Shown piece by piece: positions 1 to 5,082 of a stretch of 6,213 nt of DNA. Position 1 is the first letter of the stretch, and every line of letters starts with the position of its first letter. Source of the stretch: Methanosarcina sp. (lineage in GTDB: Archaea > Halobacteriota > Methanosarcinia > Methanosarcinales > Methanosarcinaceae); assembly GCA_024280975.1 (NCBI GenBank), contig JAMXLQ010000039.1:1-6213 (forward strand), read 5' to 3'. A program made the position numbers and the translations under genes. A model generated the notes under the pieces. The model was not told the DNA's origin. It worked only from the letters and a program-made list of their open reading frames with translations, and made no database searches.

Positions 1-97
1 CAGGGCGCCCGAGGGCATCCGCACAAGCAGTGCCGTAAAGGTAGCCTCGCAGCTTTTTTTCGATATCCGACAAGTTCGGCAGGTTTTCTGTACACAT
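1..97 (-). CDS. Probable ADP-ribosylglycohydrolase (DraG/ARH-like), N-terminal fragment
   Basis: Only the first 32 codons are present; the gene runs leftward off the window. The readable N-terminus ends in LRGYLYGTACADALGRP, with a G-x-x-x-G-x-x-x-x-D-A-L-G pattern. This pattern is typical of the opening helix of ADP-ribosylglycohydrolases (DraG/ARH family), which remove ADP-ribose from modified proteins or small molecules using two magnesium ions. The metal-binding residues further on are outside the window, so the family call rests on this short motif. ATG at 95-97 is chosen as start. An in-frame TTG lies ten codons upstream and no strong Shine-Dalgarno precedes either. The gene points the same way as the tRNA and PAN but is separated from the tRNA by about 300 bases, so it probably has its own promoter. 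Confidence 0.6.
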   Translation of the reverse strand, partial: MCTENLPNLSDIEKKLRGYLYGTACADALGRP

Positions 98-209
98 AGT
101 TCCAGTCTCTTTACTTTTGGTTTTCAACCTATAATCATTAAACACTTATCTAAGAAGAACAATCGTGACGAAAAATTCATGCAGTATTCAAAAATAATCA
201 GGAAGTATC

Positions 210-231
210 ATATGAATTCTAGAATTTATAT
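210..231. promoter_or_regulatory. Near-perfect palindrome beside a TATA-like sequence, possible operator
   Basis: The core AATTCTAGAATT (215-226) is a perfect 12-base palindrome. Allowing one mismatched pair, the symmetry extends to 22 bases (210-231). It abuts a sequence that reads TATATAAA on the minus strand. For a leftward transcript of the ribosylglycohydrolase gene, the dyad would cover the stretch between TATA box and start site, a common place for archaeal repressors to bind. No regulator is identified, and the palindrome could be chance in AT-rich DNA. Confidence 0.35.
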
Positions 232-386
232 ACAATGACAGATTGAATCAGAAATTAATAAAACTGATTTCAAAGATTAAAAAATCTATATAAGAAAAAT
301 TGTTTGAAATAGCTAAAGAATTGCTGAAAATAATCTGTATAACAAAAGAAGTTTGCGTAAAAAAAATTGTATAAAAGAGAGGTTGT

Positions 387-392
387 AAAAAA
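387..392 (-). terminator. Oligo-T terminator of the tRNA-Glu transcript
   Basis: Six consecutive T residues on the minus strand begin seven bases past the tRNA discriminator base. Archaeal RNA polymerase commonly stops at such U-tracts without needing a hairpin, so this fits the end of the tRNA primary transcript. Confidence 0.6.
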
Positions 393-398
393 GGAGAG

Positions 399-473
399 TG
401 CTCCGATGGGGATTTGAACCCCAGTCGCAGGAGTGAGAGTCCTGAATGATTGGCCGAGCTACACTATCGGAGC
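399..473 (-). tRNA. tRNA-Glu (anticodon CUC)
   Basis: The minus strand folds as a complete 75-nucleotide tRNA. The seven-pair acceptor stem is GCTCCGA with TCGGAGC. The anticodon stem is CAGGA/TCCTG around the loop CTCTCAC, which gives anticodon CTC (bases 435-437) and decodes GAG. The T arm is TGGGG/CCCCA around TTCAAAT, and the discriminator is A. The CCA end is not encoded and must be added after transcription; no intron is present. Charged tRNA-Glu serves translation and, in methanogens, is the substrate of glutamyl-tRNA reductase for tetrapyrroles such as F430. A second tRNA-Glu with a UUC anticodon would be expected elsewhere in the genome. Confidence 0.97.
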
Positions 474-494
474 AGCTTGTTATCTTGCTATTGT

Positions 495-513
495 GCTTTG
501 CCTCTTAGGCAGC
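495..513 (-). other. Hairpin in the tRNA-Glu 5' leader
   Basis: On the minus strand TGCCT (511-507) pairs with AGGCA (503-499) around a three-base loop, and a flanking GC/GC pair adds to it across a two-base bulge. If transcription starts about 25 bases from the TATA-like box at 535-542, this hairpin would sit at the very 5' end of the leader that RNase P removes. A role is not known. Confidence 0.35.
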
Positions 514-534
514 ATATCTTCAAGTAATTTATAA

Positions 535-542
535 AATATAAA
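535..542 (-). promoter_or_regulatory. Box A (TATA) of the tRNA-Glu gene
   Basis: The minus strand reads TTTATATT, one base from the archaeal box A consensus TTTATATA. It would place the start site near base 513 and give a tRNA leader of roughly 40 bases. It is the best TATA-like sequence between PAN and the tRNA. Confidence 0.55.
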
Positions 543-622
543 TCTTTCGTCTTACCTTTTAATTATAAATGAATTGTTGGAAGGACTTTTATCCCATCCG
601 ACATCTTGAGAAAAGCTTTCCT

Positions 623-659
623 AAACTTGAAAGGATACCCTGGGATACCTTTCAAGTTT
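623..659 (-). terminator. Hairpin terminator-like element downstream of PAN
   Basis: AAACTTGAAAGG (623-634) and CCTTTCAAGTTT (648-659) are perfect 12-base complementary arms around a 13-base centre that contains CCC-T-GGG. The hairpin begins 23 bases past the PAN stop codon. On the minus strand it is followed by a short CTTTTC tract rather than a long U-run. It probably marks or protects the 3' end of the PAN mRNA and separates it from the tRNA promoter. Confidence 0.55.
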
Positions 660-681
660 TTGGTTTCAGCTATCAGGGCAG

Positions 682-1923
682 TTACACGAACATTGCCTGG
701 GGAATTGTGGGTTCCTCAGTATTTACGACCTTTTCGTGTGCTTTCAGGAAGTCTGCCATTGTAATCTGTTTACCGCGTCTGCGCAGTACAAAGATTCCGG
801 CTTCCTTGACAATGACACTAATTTCTGCTCCGCTCATACCTTTCATGACCTTTGCGAGTTTCTCAAAATCCACGTCATCTGCAAGATTCATCTTGCGGGT
901 GTGAATTTTAAGGATTTCAGCCCTTCCTTTCTCATCAGGGAGTGGAACTTCGATAGATCTGTCAAACCTACCAGGTCTTAGGAGAGCAGGATCAAGCAGG
1001 TCAATCCTGTTGGTTGCAGCAACAACCTTTACATTGCCTTTAGGATCAAAACCGTCCATCTCCGCTAGGAGCTGAAGCATTGTCCTGTTGACCTCGGCCG
1101 AACCGCTGGTTCCATCATAGGTCCTCATACTGCCGACAGCATCTATCTCATCTATAAAGAGAATGCTTGGTGACTTATCCCGCGCAAGCTGGAAAATATC
1201 TTTTACAAGCCTTGAGCCTTCACCTACGAATTTCTGAACTAGGTCAGAGCCAGACATCCGGATAAAGGTCGCTTTTGCTTGAGAGGCTATAGCCTTTGCA
1301 ATAAGGGTCTTGCCCGTTCCCGGGGCACCATGGAGCAGAACACCTGAGGGAGGCTCGATTCCTAGATCCTCGAAAAGTTTGGGCTCAGTAAGCGGTAATT
1401 CAACACTTTCCCGTACTTCCTGAAGCACGTCGTCCAGCCCGCCAATCATGCTGTAGTCTATTCCAGGGGAGTTAATGAGTTCCATTACCTGAGCCCGAAC
1501 ATCGGCGGCCCTGCTGACTACGGAAATAATTGAATATGCTCCGTTTACTGCAACTCTCATGCCAGGTTCAATCTTTCCAATGCACTCTTCAGGGATCTGG
1601 GTAAGAACCTCCTGGTTATTCCCATGCTGTCTTATAAGTGCAATTTCTCCATTTACCTCAAGGATAGTTGCAATGAAAAGAGGAGGTTCGGTAAGCTGTT
1701 CCAAATGAGCTTTCAATTTATTAATTTCCTGAAGGTGCCTTCCTGTAGCTACACTTGCTTCAAGGAGTCTAGCCTTCATGTTCTCGTTCTGGATCCTCAT
1801 GATTTCTATTTCGGTTAAGAGAGATTTCACATCTTCAGCATTGATCTTCCCGCTCTCAAGCTGGAACTCTACTCTTGTTTTTATATCTTCCAGAGAAGAT
1901 CTTATTGCACTGTCTTCTGACAT
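682..1923 (-). CDS. pan: Proteasome-activating nucleotidase PAN (AAA+ ATPase)
   Basis: This 413-residue protein is the archaeal counterpart of the 26S proteasome Rpt ATPases. It forms a cytoplasmic hexamer that unfolds substrates and threads them into the 20S core. Domains in order: an N-terminal coiled coil (about 30-77), a Pro-Pro hinge (80-81) where PAN family members carry the cis-proline, an OB-fold (about 82-150), and the AAA+ module. Visible motifs are Walker A GAPGTGKT (199-206), pore loop KFVGEG (231-236), Walker B ILFIDEI (254-260), sensor 1 N305, arginine fingers in RPGRFDR (316-322) and the sensor-2 region MSGAEI (363-368). Length is normal for PAN, so the protein looks complete. 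A good Shine-Dalgarno (AGGTGGT) sits a few bases before the ATG. The tail is Met-Phe-Val, where the family usually has hydrophobic-Tyr-any (HbYX), the motif that opens the 20S gate. Some Methanosarcina carry two PAN-like proteins; which one this is cannot be told here. Confidence 0.95.
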   Translation of the reverse strand: MSEDSAIRSSLEDIKTRVEFQLESGKINAEDVKSLLTEIEIMRIQNENMKARLLEASVATGRHLQEINKLKAHLEQLTEPPLFIATILEVNGEIALIRQHGNNQEVLTQIPEECIGKIEPGMRVAVNGAYSIISVVSRAADVRAQVMELINSPGIDYSMIGGLDDVLQEVRESVELPLTEPKLFEDLGIEPPSGVLLHGAPGTGKTLIAKAIASQAKATFIRMSGSDLVQKFVGEGSRLVKDIFQLARDKSPSILFIDEIDAVGSMRTYDGTSGSAEVNRTMLQLLAEMDGFDPKGNVKVVAATNRIDLLDPALLRPGRFDRSIEVPLPDEKGRAEILKIHTRKMNLADDVDFEKLAKVMKGMSGAEISVIVKEAGIFVLRRRGKQITMADFLKAHEKVVNTEEPTIPQAMFV

Positions 1924-1929
1924 TTGAAA

Positions 1930-1937
1930 CCACCTTT
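1930..1937 (-). promoter_or_regulatory. Shine-Dalgarno of PAN
   Basis: On the minus strand AAGGTGGT precedes the ATG by six bases. It is complementary to the anti-Shine-Dalgarno end of archaeal 16S rRNA and fixes the start codon at 1921-1923. It is the strongest ribosome binding site in the window; the other genes lack a clear one. Confidence 0.7.
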
Positions 1938-2162
1938 TTATCGTGTGAAATTGGGTGTATACATGGTTTAAAGACTAGTTCACTCAGGAATATTAATTTG
2001 TGAATAAAATTGATTTGAAGGCTAACTGGCTTCCGGATTTATTAACTGTGTCTACAACCAAGTTGACTAATCGCAGTCAGTTAAGTAATCGAGTTTTAAG
2101 TTTTACCTTCCAAAGAAGTATCCGTCTTATGCAAATCGTCTAGGGTAATTACATTCTGTCTC

Positions 2163-2184
2163 GGCTTTTACAAAAAGTAAAGCC
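2163..2184. repeat. Inverted repeat (hairpin)
   Basis: GGCTTT-T-AC (2163-2171) pairs with GTAAAGCC (2177-2184), giving eight pairs with one bulged T around a five-A loop. No T-run follows on either strand, so it does not look like a terminator. It could be part of a small RNA. Confidence 0.35.
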
Positions 2185-2274
2185 TTAGAACCGGGAAAAC
2201 CAGGAAAAATCCTTCTCACAAAATCCCCCGTTATACAGTATGAATCACACACATTAGATGTTAAAATTACATTT

Positions 2275-2294
2275 AAAAGATACCCTTATCTTTT
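2275..2294. repeat. Inverted repeat AAAAGATA / TATCTTTT
   Basis: Perfect 8-base arms (2275-2282 and 2287-2294) flank the four-base loop CCCT. Because the arms end in A4 and T4, an RNA read in either direction would finish the hairpin with four U residues, as in a weak bidirectional terminator. It lies far from both flanking coding regions. Confidence 0.35.
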
Positions 2295-2373
2295 CGCATT
2301 ACCTATTAAGATGCTAGATACTGTTAAGATGTTATCATGCTTAAATTAATATATCTACTTAATTATAAAAAGG

Positions 2374-2382
2374 GTATATATA
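2374..2382 (+). promoter_or_regulatory. Possible TATA box of unknown transcript
   Basis: The sequence GTATATATA follows a purine-rich AAAAAGG that resembles a BRE element. If active it would start a rightward transcript near base 2405, ahead of the structured segment at 2493-2596 and about 460 bases before the first DUF131 gene. AT-rich background makes such matches common. Confidence 0.25.
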
Positions 2383-2492
2383 CATTCCTGTGGCACTTGT
2401 AGCCAGTTTAATATTCCGACTAAATATTTATTTAATTTTTCGATTAAATTCTTTCGAACATTCGCTTGAGATTTGCCAAAATTGTATTCCTT

Positions 2493-2596
2493 TCAGTCTC
2501 ATATTTTCTTTTTTCTATATTATGATGTCGTATTCTCCAGATTCAAGCAAATCATCCCCGGAAATTGCCAGGCCGAAATTTAGAGAAAGAGACTGA
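2493..2596. ncRNA. Candidate structured RNA element
   Basis: TCAGTCTC (2493-2500) and GAGACTGA (2589-2596) are perfect 8-base complements about 90 bases apart. After a four-base bulge the pairing continues as TTTCTTT (2505-2511) with AGAGAAA (2582-2588), one pair being G-U. The combined 15-pair closing stem would define an RNA domain of about 104 bases. No known RNA family is recognised, and the strand is undecided. A TATA-like sequence at 2374-2382 could serve the plus strand. The element could equally be chance pairing in AT-rich DNA. Confidence 0.2.
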
Positions 2597-2760
2597 CTTT
2601 AACTTGGTTCTTTAACTTAACTCTAACCCCACTGGGAAAGGCAAAAAACATAAGTCTTATCTTCGATTTGAAAAGAAAATCTTGCTAGAAAAAGGTGTCC
2701 TTTTGTAAACAGTTAAAAAGCAATTGTCAACTATCTTTCTTTTACAACCGCATACAGAAC

Positions 2761-2770
2761 TTTATATAAA
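2761..2770 (+). promoter_or_regulatory. Palindromic box A promoter of the DUF131 pair
   Basis: TTTATATAAA contains the exact archaeal box A consensus TTTATATA, preceded by purine-rich AGAAC as a possible BRE. Transcription would start near 2790 and give a leader of about 75 bases to the first DUF131 gene. The box is a perfect 10-base palindrome, so by itself it could also drive a leftward transcript into the gap. Confidence 0.55.
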
Positions 2771-2864
2771 AATTAGCAACTTCACTAGAAAAAGGATAAA
2801 ACAAGCCACAGAAGTAAAAATTTAAAAAGATATATTTAATAATGAAAGCATTGTATGATTCCAC

Positions 2865-3110
2865 ATGCGTACATCACAGGATTTTCTGAGAGTAGGCGCA
2901 ACAGTCACATTTGTTGGTTTTATCATATTATTATTAAGTGTAATTATTACCACTATCCGGCATTCGACAAGCAGCCAGATGGGTGGGCTGATTATGCTCG
3001 GCCCAATCCCGATAGTCTTTGGTTCTTCTCCTGAAATAACGACAAACATGCTGGGGCTTGGATTAATGATATCAATCCTTTATCTATTCCTATGGAAAAC
3101 GAGACGTTGA
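2865..3110 (+). CDS. TIGR00304/DUF131 small membrane protein (short copy)
   Basis: This 81-residue protein has two likely membrane helices (about 10-31 and 59-77). Between them lies the conserved segment GGLIMLGPIPIVFG (40-53), the signature I associate with the archaeal family TIGR00304/DUF131. The function of that family is unknown. The length is typical of it, so this is the standard-size copy. The charged residues lie at both ends (R2, R9 and KTRR at the C-terminus) and in the short loop (R32, H33). The ATG at 2865 is the first possible start after an in-frame TGA at 2856-2858. No clear Shine-Dalgarno is visible. A 15-codon frame starting at ATG 2842 overlaps this start and stops at 2889. 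The gene overlaps the next paralog by 19 bases, which implies one mRNA. Confidence 0.8.
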   Translation: MRTSQDFLRVGATVTFVGFIILLLSVIITTIRHSTSSQMGGLIMLGPIPIVFGSSPEITTNMLGLGLMISILYLFLWKTRR

Positions 3111-3472
3111 TTGACGGAAGTATGCTTTTTACAATTGGATTTCTCACAATACTCATCGGGTTTTTATTAATTATGATAGGCATAGCTCTAAGCATGTACC
3201 AGGAATCCAGATCAACACAGACTTACTCAAACAGGACAGACGCGTCCGGAAGAAATACCAGTTTTGGAAGCCATCTGGATTCCGAAATCCCCTCTCAAGA
3301 AAAGCCCTCTACAAGAGAGGCAAGGTCCGAAATTAAAGCAGGAGGAGTAATCATGCTCGGCCCGATCCCGATTATCTTCGGAAACGACAAAGAAAGTGCA
3401 AAAACCGCAGCAATCCTCGCAATAATACTCATGCTTCTTAGCCTGCTGATTTTCAAAATCTCATTCCTCTAA
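3092..3472 (+). CDS. TIGR00304/DUF131 membrane protein, enlarged paralog
   Basis: This 126-residue protein is a paralog of the gene just upstream. It has a first membrane helix (about 12-34), a polar linker rich in Ser, Thr, Arg and Glu (about 36-82), the family segment GGVIMLGPIPIIFG (84-97) and a second helix (about 104-124). The signature regions of the two genes agree at 32 of 42 bases, including the identical stretch ATGCTCGGCCC, which points to duplication. The linker is about 40 residues longer than in the short copy and low in complexity, so it is probably disordered. The start is uncertain. ATG 3092 lies inside the upstream gene, and ATG 3122 (residue 11), 11 bases past the upstream stop, would remove the overlap and leave both helices intact. 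Neither start has a good ribosome binding site, so coupling to upstream translation is likely. The function is unknown. Confidence 0.78.
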   Translation: MENETLIDGSMLFTIGFLTILIGFLLIMIGIALSMYQESRSTQTYSNRTDASGRNTSFGSHLDSEIPSQEKPSTREARSEIKAGGVIMLGPIPIIFGNDKESAKTAAILAIILMLLSLLIFKISFL

Positions 3473-3497
3473 ATCCTATTGCCCTCTTTCCTGTCGG

Positions 3498-3506
3498 TTT
3501 TATATT
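3498..3506 (+). promoter_or_regulatory. Possible box A of purA
   Basis: TTTTATATT sits 25 bases after the second DUF131 stop codon and matches box A (TTTATATT). It would start a transcript near 3530, leaving a purA leader of about 80 bases. A poorer alternative, TTATTAAT near 3582-3589, would make purA nearly leaderless. Confidence 0.45.
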
Positions 3507-3508
3507 AA

Positions 3509-3553
3509 GTCTGCTTGAGCGAACGAAGTAAGCGAAACGGACATCGTCTTTTT
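3509..3553 (+). terminator. Inverted repeat with T-tract after the DUF131 genes
   Basis: GTC-T-GCTT at the left pairs with AAGC and GGAC at the right across small internal loops, enclosing GAGCGAACGAAGT. It is followed by TCGTCTTTTT, a pyrimidine-rich tract that could stop transcription. Repetitive GCGAACGAAGTAAGCGAA-type sequences of this kind recur between genes in Methanosarcina, as far as I remember, so this may be one copy of a dispersed element. It lies inside the leader if purA starts from the TATA box at 3498. Confidence 0.4.
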
Positions 3554-3593
3554 CGAAGCGGAATTTGGGCGAAACAAAAAGTTATTAATAGTT

Positions 3594-3611
3594 AAGCCCG
3601 AATCAGGGCTT
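3594..3611 (+). promoter_or_regulatory. Hairpin abutting the purA start codon
   Basis: AAGCCC (3594-3599) and GGGCTT (3606-3611) form a perfect six-pair stem with the six-base loop GAATCA, ending one base before the purA ATG. The only Shine-Dalgarno-like bases (AGGG) are in or next to its right arm, so the fold would hide the ribosome landing site. A role in controlling purA translation is an inference. Confidence 0.4.
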
Positions 3612-3612
3612 T

Positions 3613-4887
3613 ATGTTTACGATAATCACAGGCGCGCAGTTCGGTGACGAGGGAAAAGGCAAAATTGTTGACCTTCTTGCAAAAGATTATGACATTGTTG
3701 CCCGCTTCCAGGGAGGGAATAACGCAGGCCACACGGTCAAGGTAGGAGACGAGGTTTACAAATTGCACTTAATCCCTTCAGGTATTCTGCTTGATGCCAG
3801 AGTTCTGATCGGGCCTGGGGTTGTCCTGAATCCTGAGGTTCTGGCTCAAGAAATCACAATGTTTGAGAAACACGGCATAAAAGTAGATGCCGAAAAGCTT
3901 GGCGTAGATGCGAAGACAAGCATAATTATGCCCTATCATATAGAGATGGACGGGTTAAGGGAAGCGTCAAGGATAGAGAAAATAGGAACCACAAAACGCG
4001 GAATAGGCTATGCTTATATCGATAAAGTAGCAAGAGACGAATTCCGTGTGGCTGAGCTTGTAGACCGTGAACGTTTTCTTGCAAGACTTGAGGAACTTGC
4101 TCCCCAAAAAGAAAAGGAAATAGCAGCAATGGGGGGAGACCCGAAAATCGTCAGGAACCCGGCGCTAATAGAAAGATATCTTGAGCTGGGCAAACAGTTT
4201 GCCACATATGTAACAGATGTTTCCAGGGAAATTAATAAGGCTCTTGATGAAGAAAAACACGTAATGGCTGAAGCTGCTCAGGGAACTCATCTCGATGTTA
4301 TACATGGGACCCAGAAATTTGTAACTTCTTCTTCTACAATCGCAGGCTCTGCGTGTGCGAATCTCGGAGTTGGCCCTACAAGAGTAAATAATGTAATTGC
4401 TATAGTAAAAGCTTATATCACAAGAGTAGGTGAAGGTCCGCTTCCCACAGAACTTATAGGAGAACTTGGGGAAAGAATGCAGAAAGCCGGAGGTGAATTC
4501 GGGACAACTACCGGCAGGGGCAGAAGATGTGGATGGTTCGATCTGCCACTACTGAAAAAAGCCATTGCTCTTAATGGATATACCGAGATTTCCCTGACCA
4601 AACTGGATGTACTAACAGGCCTTAATCCTATCCGGATCTGCACAGGCTACACCTGCAAGGGAGAAAATCTTGAATATCCTCCAGAACTTACAGAAGATCT
4701 TGCTGAATGCAAGCCTGTTTACGAAGATCTTCCTGGCTGGGAAACTGACCTCATGGAAGTAAAAGCCTTCGAGGAACTCCCGGAAAATGCCAGAAATTAT
4801 GTCAAAAGACTGGAAGAATTGATGAAAGTACCCATAAATTACATTTCAGTAGGTCCGGGAAGGGCACAAACTTTTAAGAAAGAGTAA
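3613..4887 (+). CDS. purA: Adenylosuccinate synthetase (IMP-aspartate ligase)
   Basis: PurA catalyses IMP + L-aspartate + GTP to adenylosuccinate + GDP + phosphate, the first committed step from IMP to AMP, in the cytoplasm as a dimer. At 424 residues it is full length (E. coli PurA is 432). Visible motifs: the N-terminal GTP loop GAQFGDEGKGK (7-17) with catalytic Asp12; GGNNAGHTV (34-42) with catalytic His40; TTKRGIGYAY (126-135), the archaeal form of the TTGRGIGP signature; EAAQGTHLDVIHGT (220-233); the IMP- and aspartate-binding segment TTTGRGRRCGWFD (298-310); TKLD (329-332) for guanine recognition; and C-terminal SVGPGR (412-417). All key residues are present, so the enzyme should be active. 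ATG 3613 begins exactly where family members begin. No good Shine-Dalgarno precedes it. Spacing of 140 bases from the DUF131 pair suggests a separate promoter, though read-through is possible. Confidence 0.97.
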   Translation: MFTIITGAQFGDEGKGKIVDLLAKDYDIVARFQGGNNAGHTVKVGDEVYKLHLIPSGILLDARVLIGPGVVLNPEVLAQEITMFEKHGIKVDAEKLGVDAKTSIIMPYHIEMDGLREASRIEKIGTTKRGIGYAYIDKVARDEFRVAELVDRERFLARLEELAPQKEKEIAAMGGDPKIVRNPALIERYLELGKQFATYVTDVSREINKALDEEKHVMAEAAQGTHLDVIHGTQKFVTSSSTIAGSACANLGVGPTRVNNVIAIVKAYITRVGEGPLPTELIGELGERMQKAGGEFGTTTGRGRRCGWFDLPLLKKAIALNGYTEISLTKLDVLTGLNPIRICTGYTCKGENLEYPPELTEDLAECKPVYEDLPGWETDLMEVKAFEELPENARNYVKRLEELMKVPINYISVGPGRAQTFKKE

Positions 4888-4945
4888 CACTATTTAATAG
4901 ACTTGCCGAGTCAGTTACCGAAAAAAATGTATATATTAACTGTAG

Positions 4946-4971
4946 TGGATATGTAATAATACACATATCCA
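4946..4971. repeat. Perfect 9-base inverted repeat downstream of purA
   Basis: TGGATATGT (4946-4954) and ACATATCCA (4963-4971) are perfect complements around an eight-base spacer, starting 59 bases past the purA stop. As RNA it is a stable hairpin that could protect or end the purA message. As DNA it has the shape of an operator. A weaker pair CAGTTA/TAACTG (4912-4917 and 4937-4942) lies just before it. Confidence 0.5.
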
Positions 4972-5014
4972 ATTATGTTTATAATCTATCTTGTTACTCT
5001 TTGTGGCTCAAGTT

Positions 5015-5048
5015 CTGATTTTTCCTTAAATTTCTAATTTTTCCTTAA
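5015..5048 (+). terminator. Tandem T-rich tracts, likely purA terminator region
   Basis: CTGATTTTTCCTTAA (5015-5029) is repeated 19 bases later as CTAATTTTTCCTTAA (5034-5048), differing at one base. Each copy carries a TTTTT run. Tandem U-tracts are a known way for archaeal RNA polymerase to terminate, and these lie downstream of the hairpin after purA. Confidence 0.5.
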
Positions 5049-5082
5049 CTCTGAGAAGTTTGATCCTAATCTATTGAGATAT

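Larger units (their letters stand above)
98..398. other. AT-rich intergenic region ahead of the ribosylglycohydrolase gene
   Basis: No coding region is supported here. The stretch is very AT-rich and should hold the promoter of the leftward ribosylglycohydrolase gene and the 3' end of the tRNA transcript. Two TATA-like sequences can be read on the minus strand: TATATAAA around 226-233 and CTTATATAG around 286-294. A near-perfect palindrome (210-231) is listed separately. Weak inverted repeats such as AATCAG/CTGATT (246-251 and 264-269) are also present but may be chance in such AT-rich DNA. Confidence 0.6.
1924..2864. other. Long AT-rich intergenic gap between divergent genes
   Basis: These 941 bases lie between leftward PAN and the rightward DUF131 pair. 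I see no convincing protein gene. The longest open frame (2390-2596, GTG start) encodes 68 residues of low-complexity sequence with no ribosome binding site and a tandem IFRLN repeat caused by a 24-base AT-rich DNA repeat. What the gap does hold: a palindromic TATA box (2761-2770) for the DUF131 genes, a possible TATA box at 2374-2382, hairpins at 2163-2184 and 2275-2294, and long-range complementary arms at 2493-2511 and 2582-2596. Other repeats are TTAAGATGYTA at 2306-2316 and 2324-2334, CTTTAACTT at 2597-2605 and 2610-2618, and CTAGAAAAAGG at 2685-2695 and 2785-2795. An untranslated leader for PAN, small RNAs, or remnants of decayed genes are all possible. Confidence 0.6.

Noticed and set aside
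569..981. Plus-strand open frames of 111 and 81 codons opposite the PAN C-terminus
   Set aside because: They are antisense to the strongly supported PAN coding region and show no family motifs.
2406..2453. Two AT-rich 24-base direct repeats considered as a CRISPR or iteron-like array
   Set aside because: Only two imperfect copies with no unique spacers and no associated cas or replication genes.
2390..2596. 68-codon open frame with GTG start in the PAN-DUF131 gap
   Set aside because: No ribosome binding site, low-complexity AT-driven composition, a repeat IFRLN produced by a DNA-level 24-base repeat, and a start upstream of where the nearest TATA-like box would begin transcription. No recognised domain.
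3926..4643. Minus-strand open frames of 63 to 76 codons inside purA
   Set aside because: They lie opposite conserved purA motifs and have no ribosome binding sites or recognisable domains.
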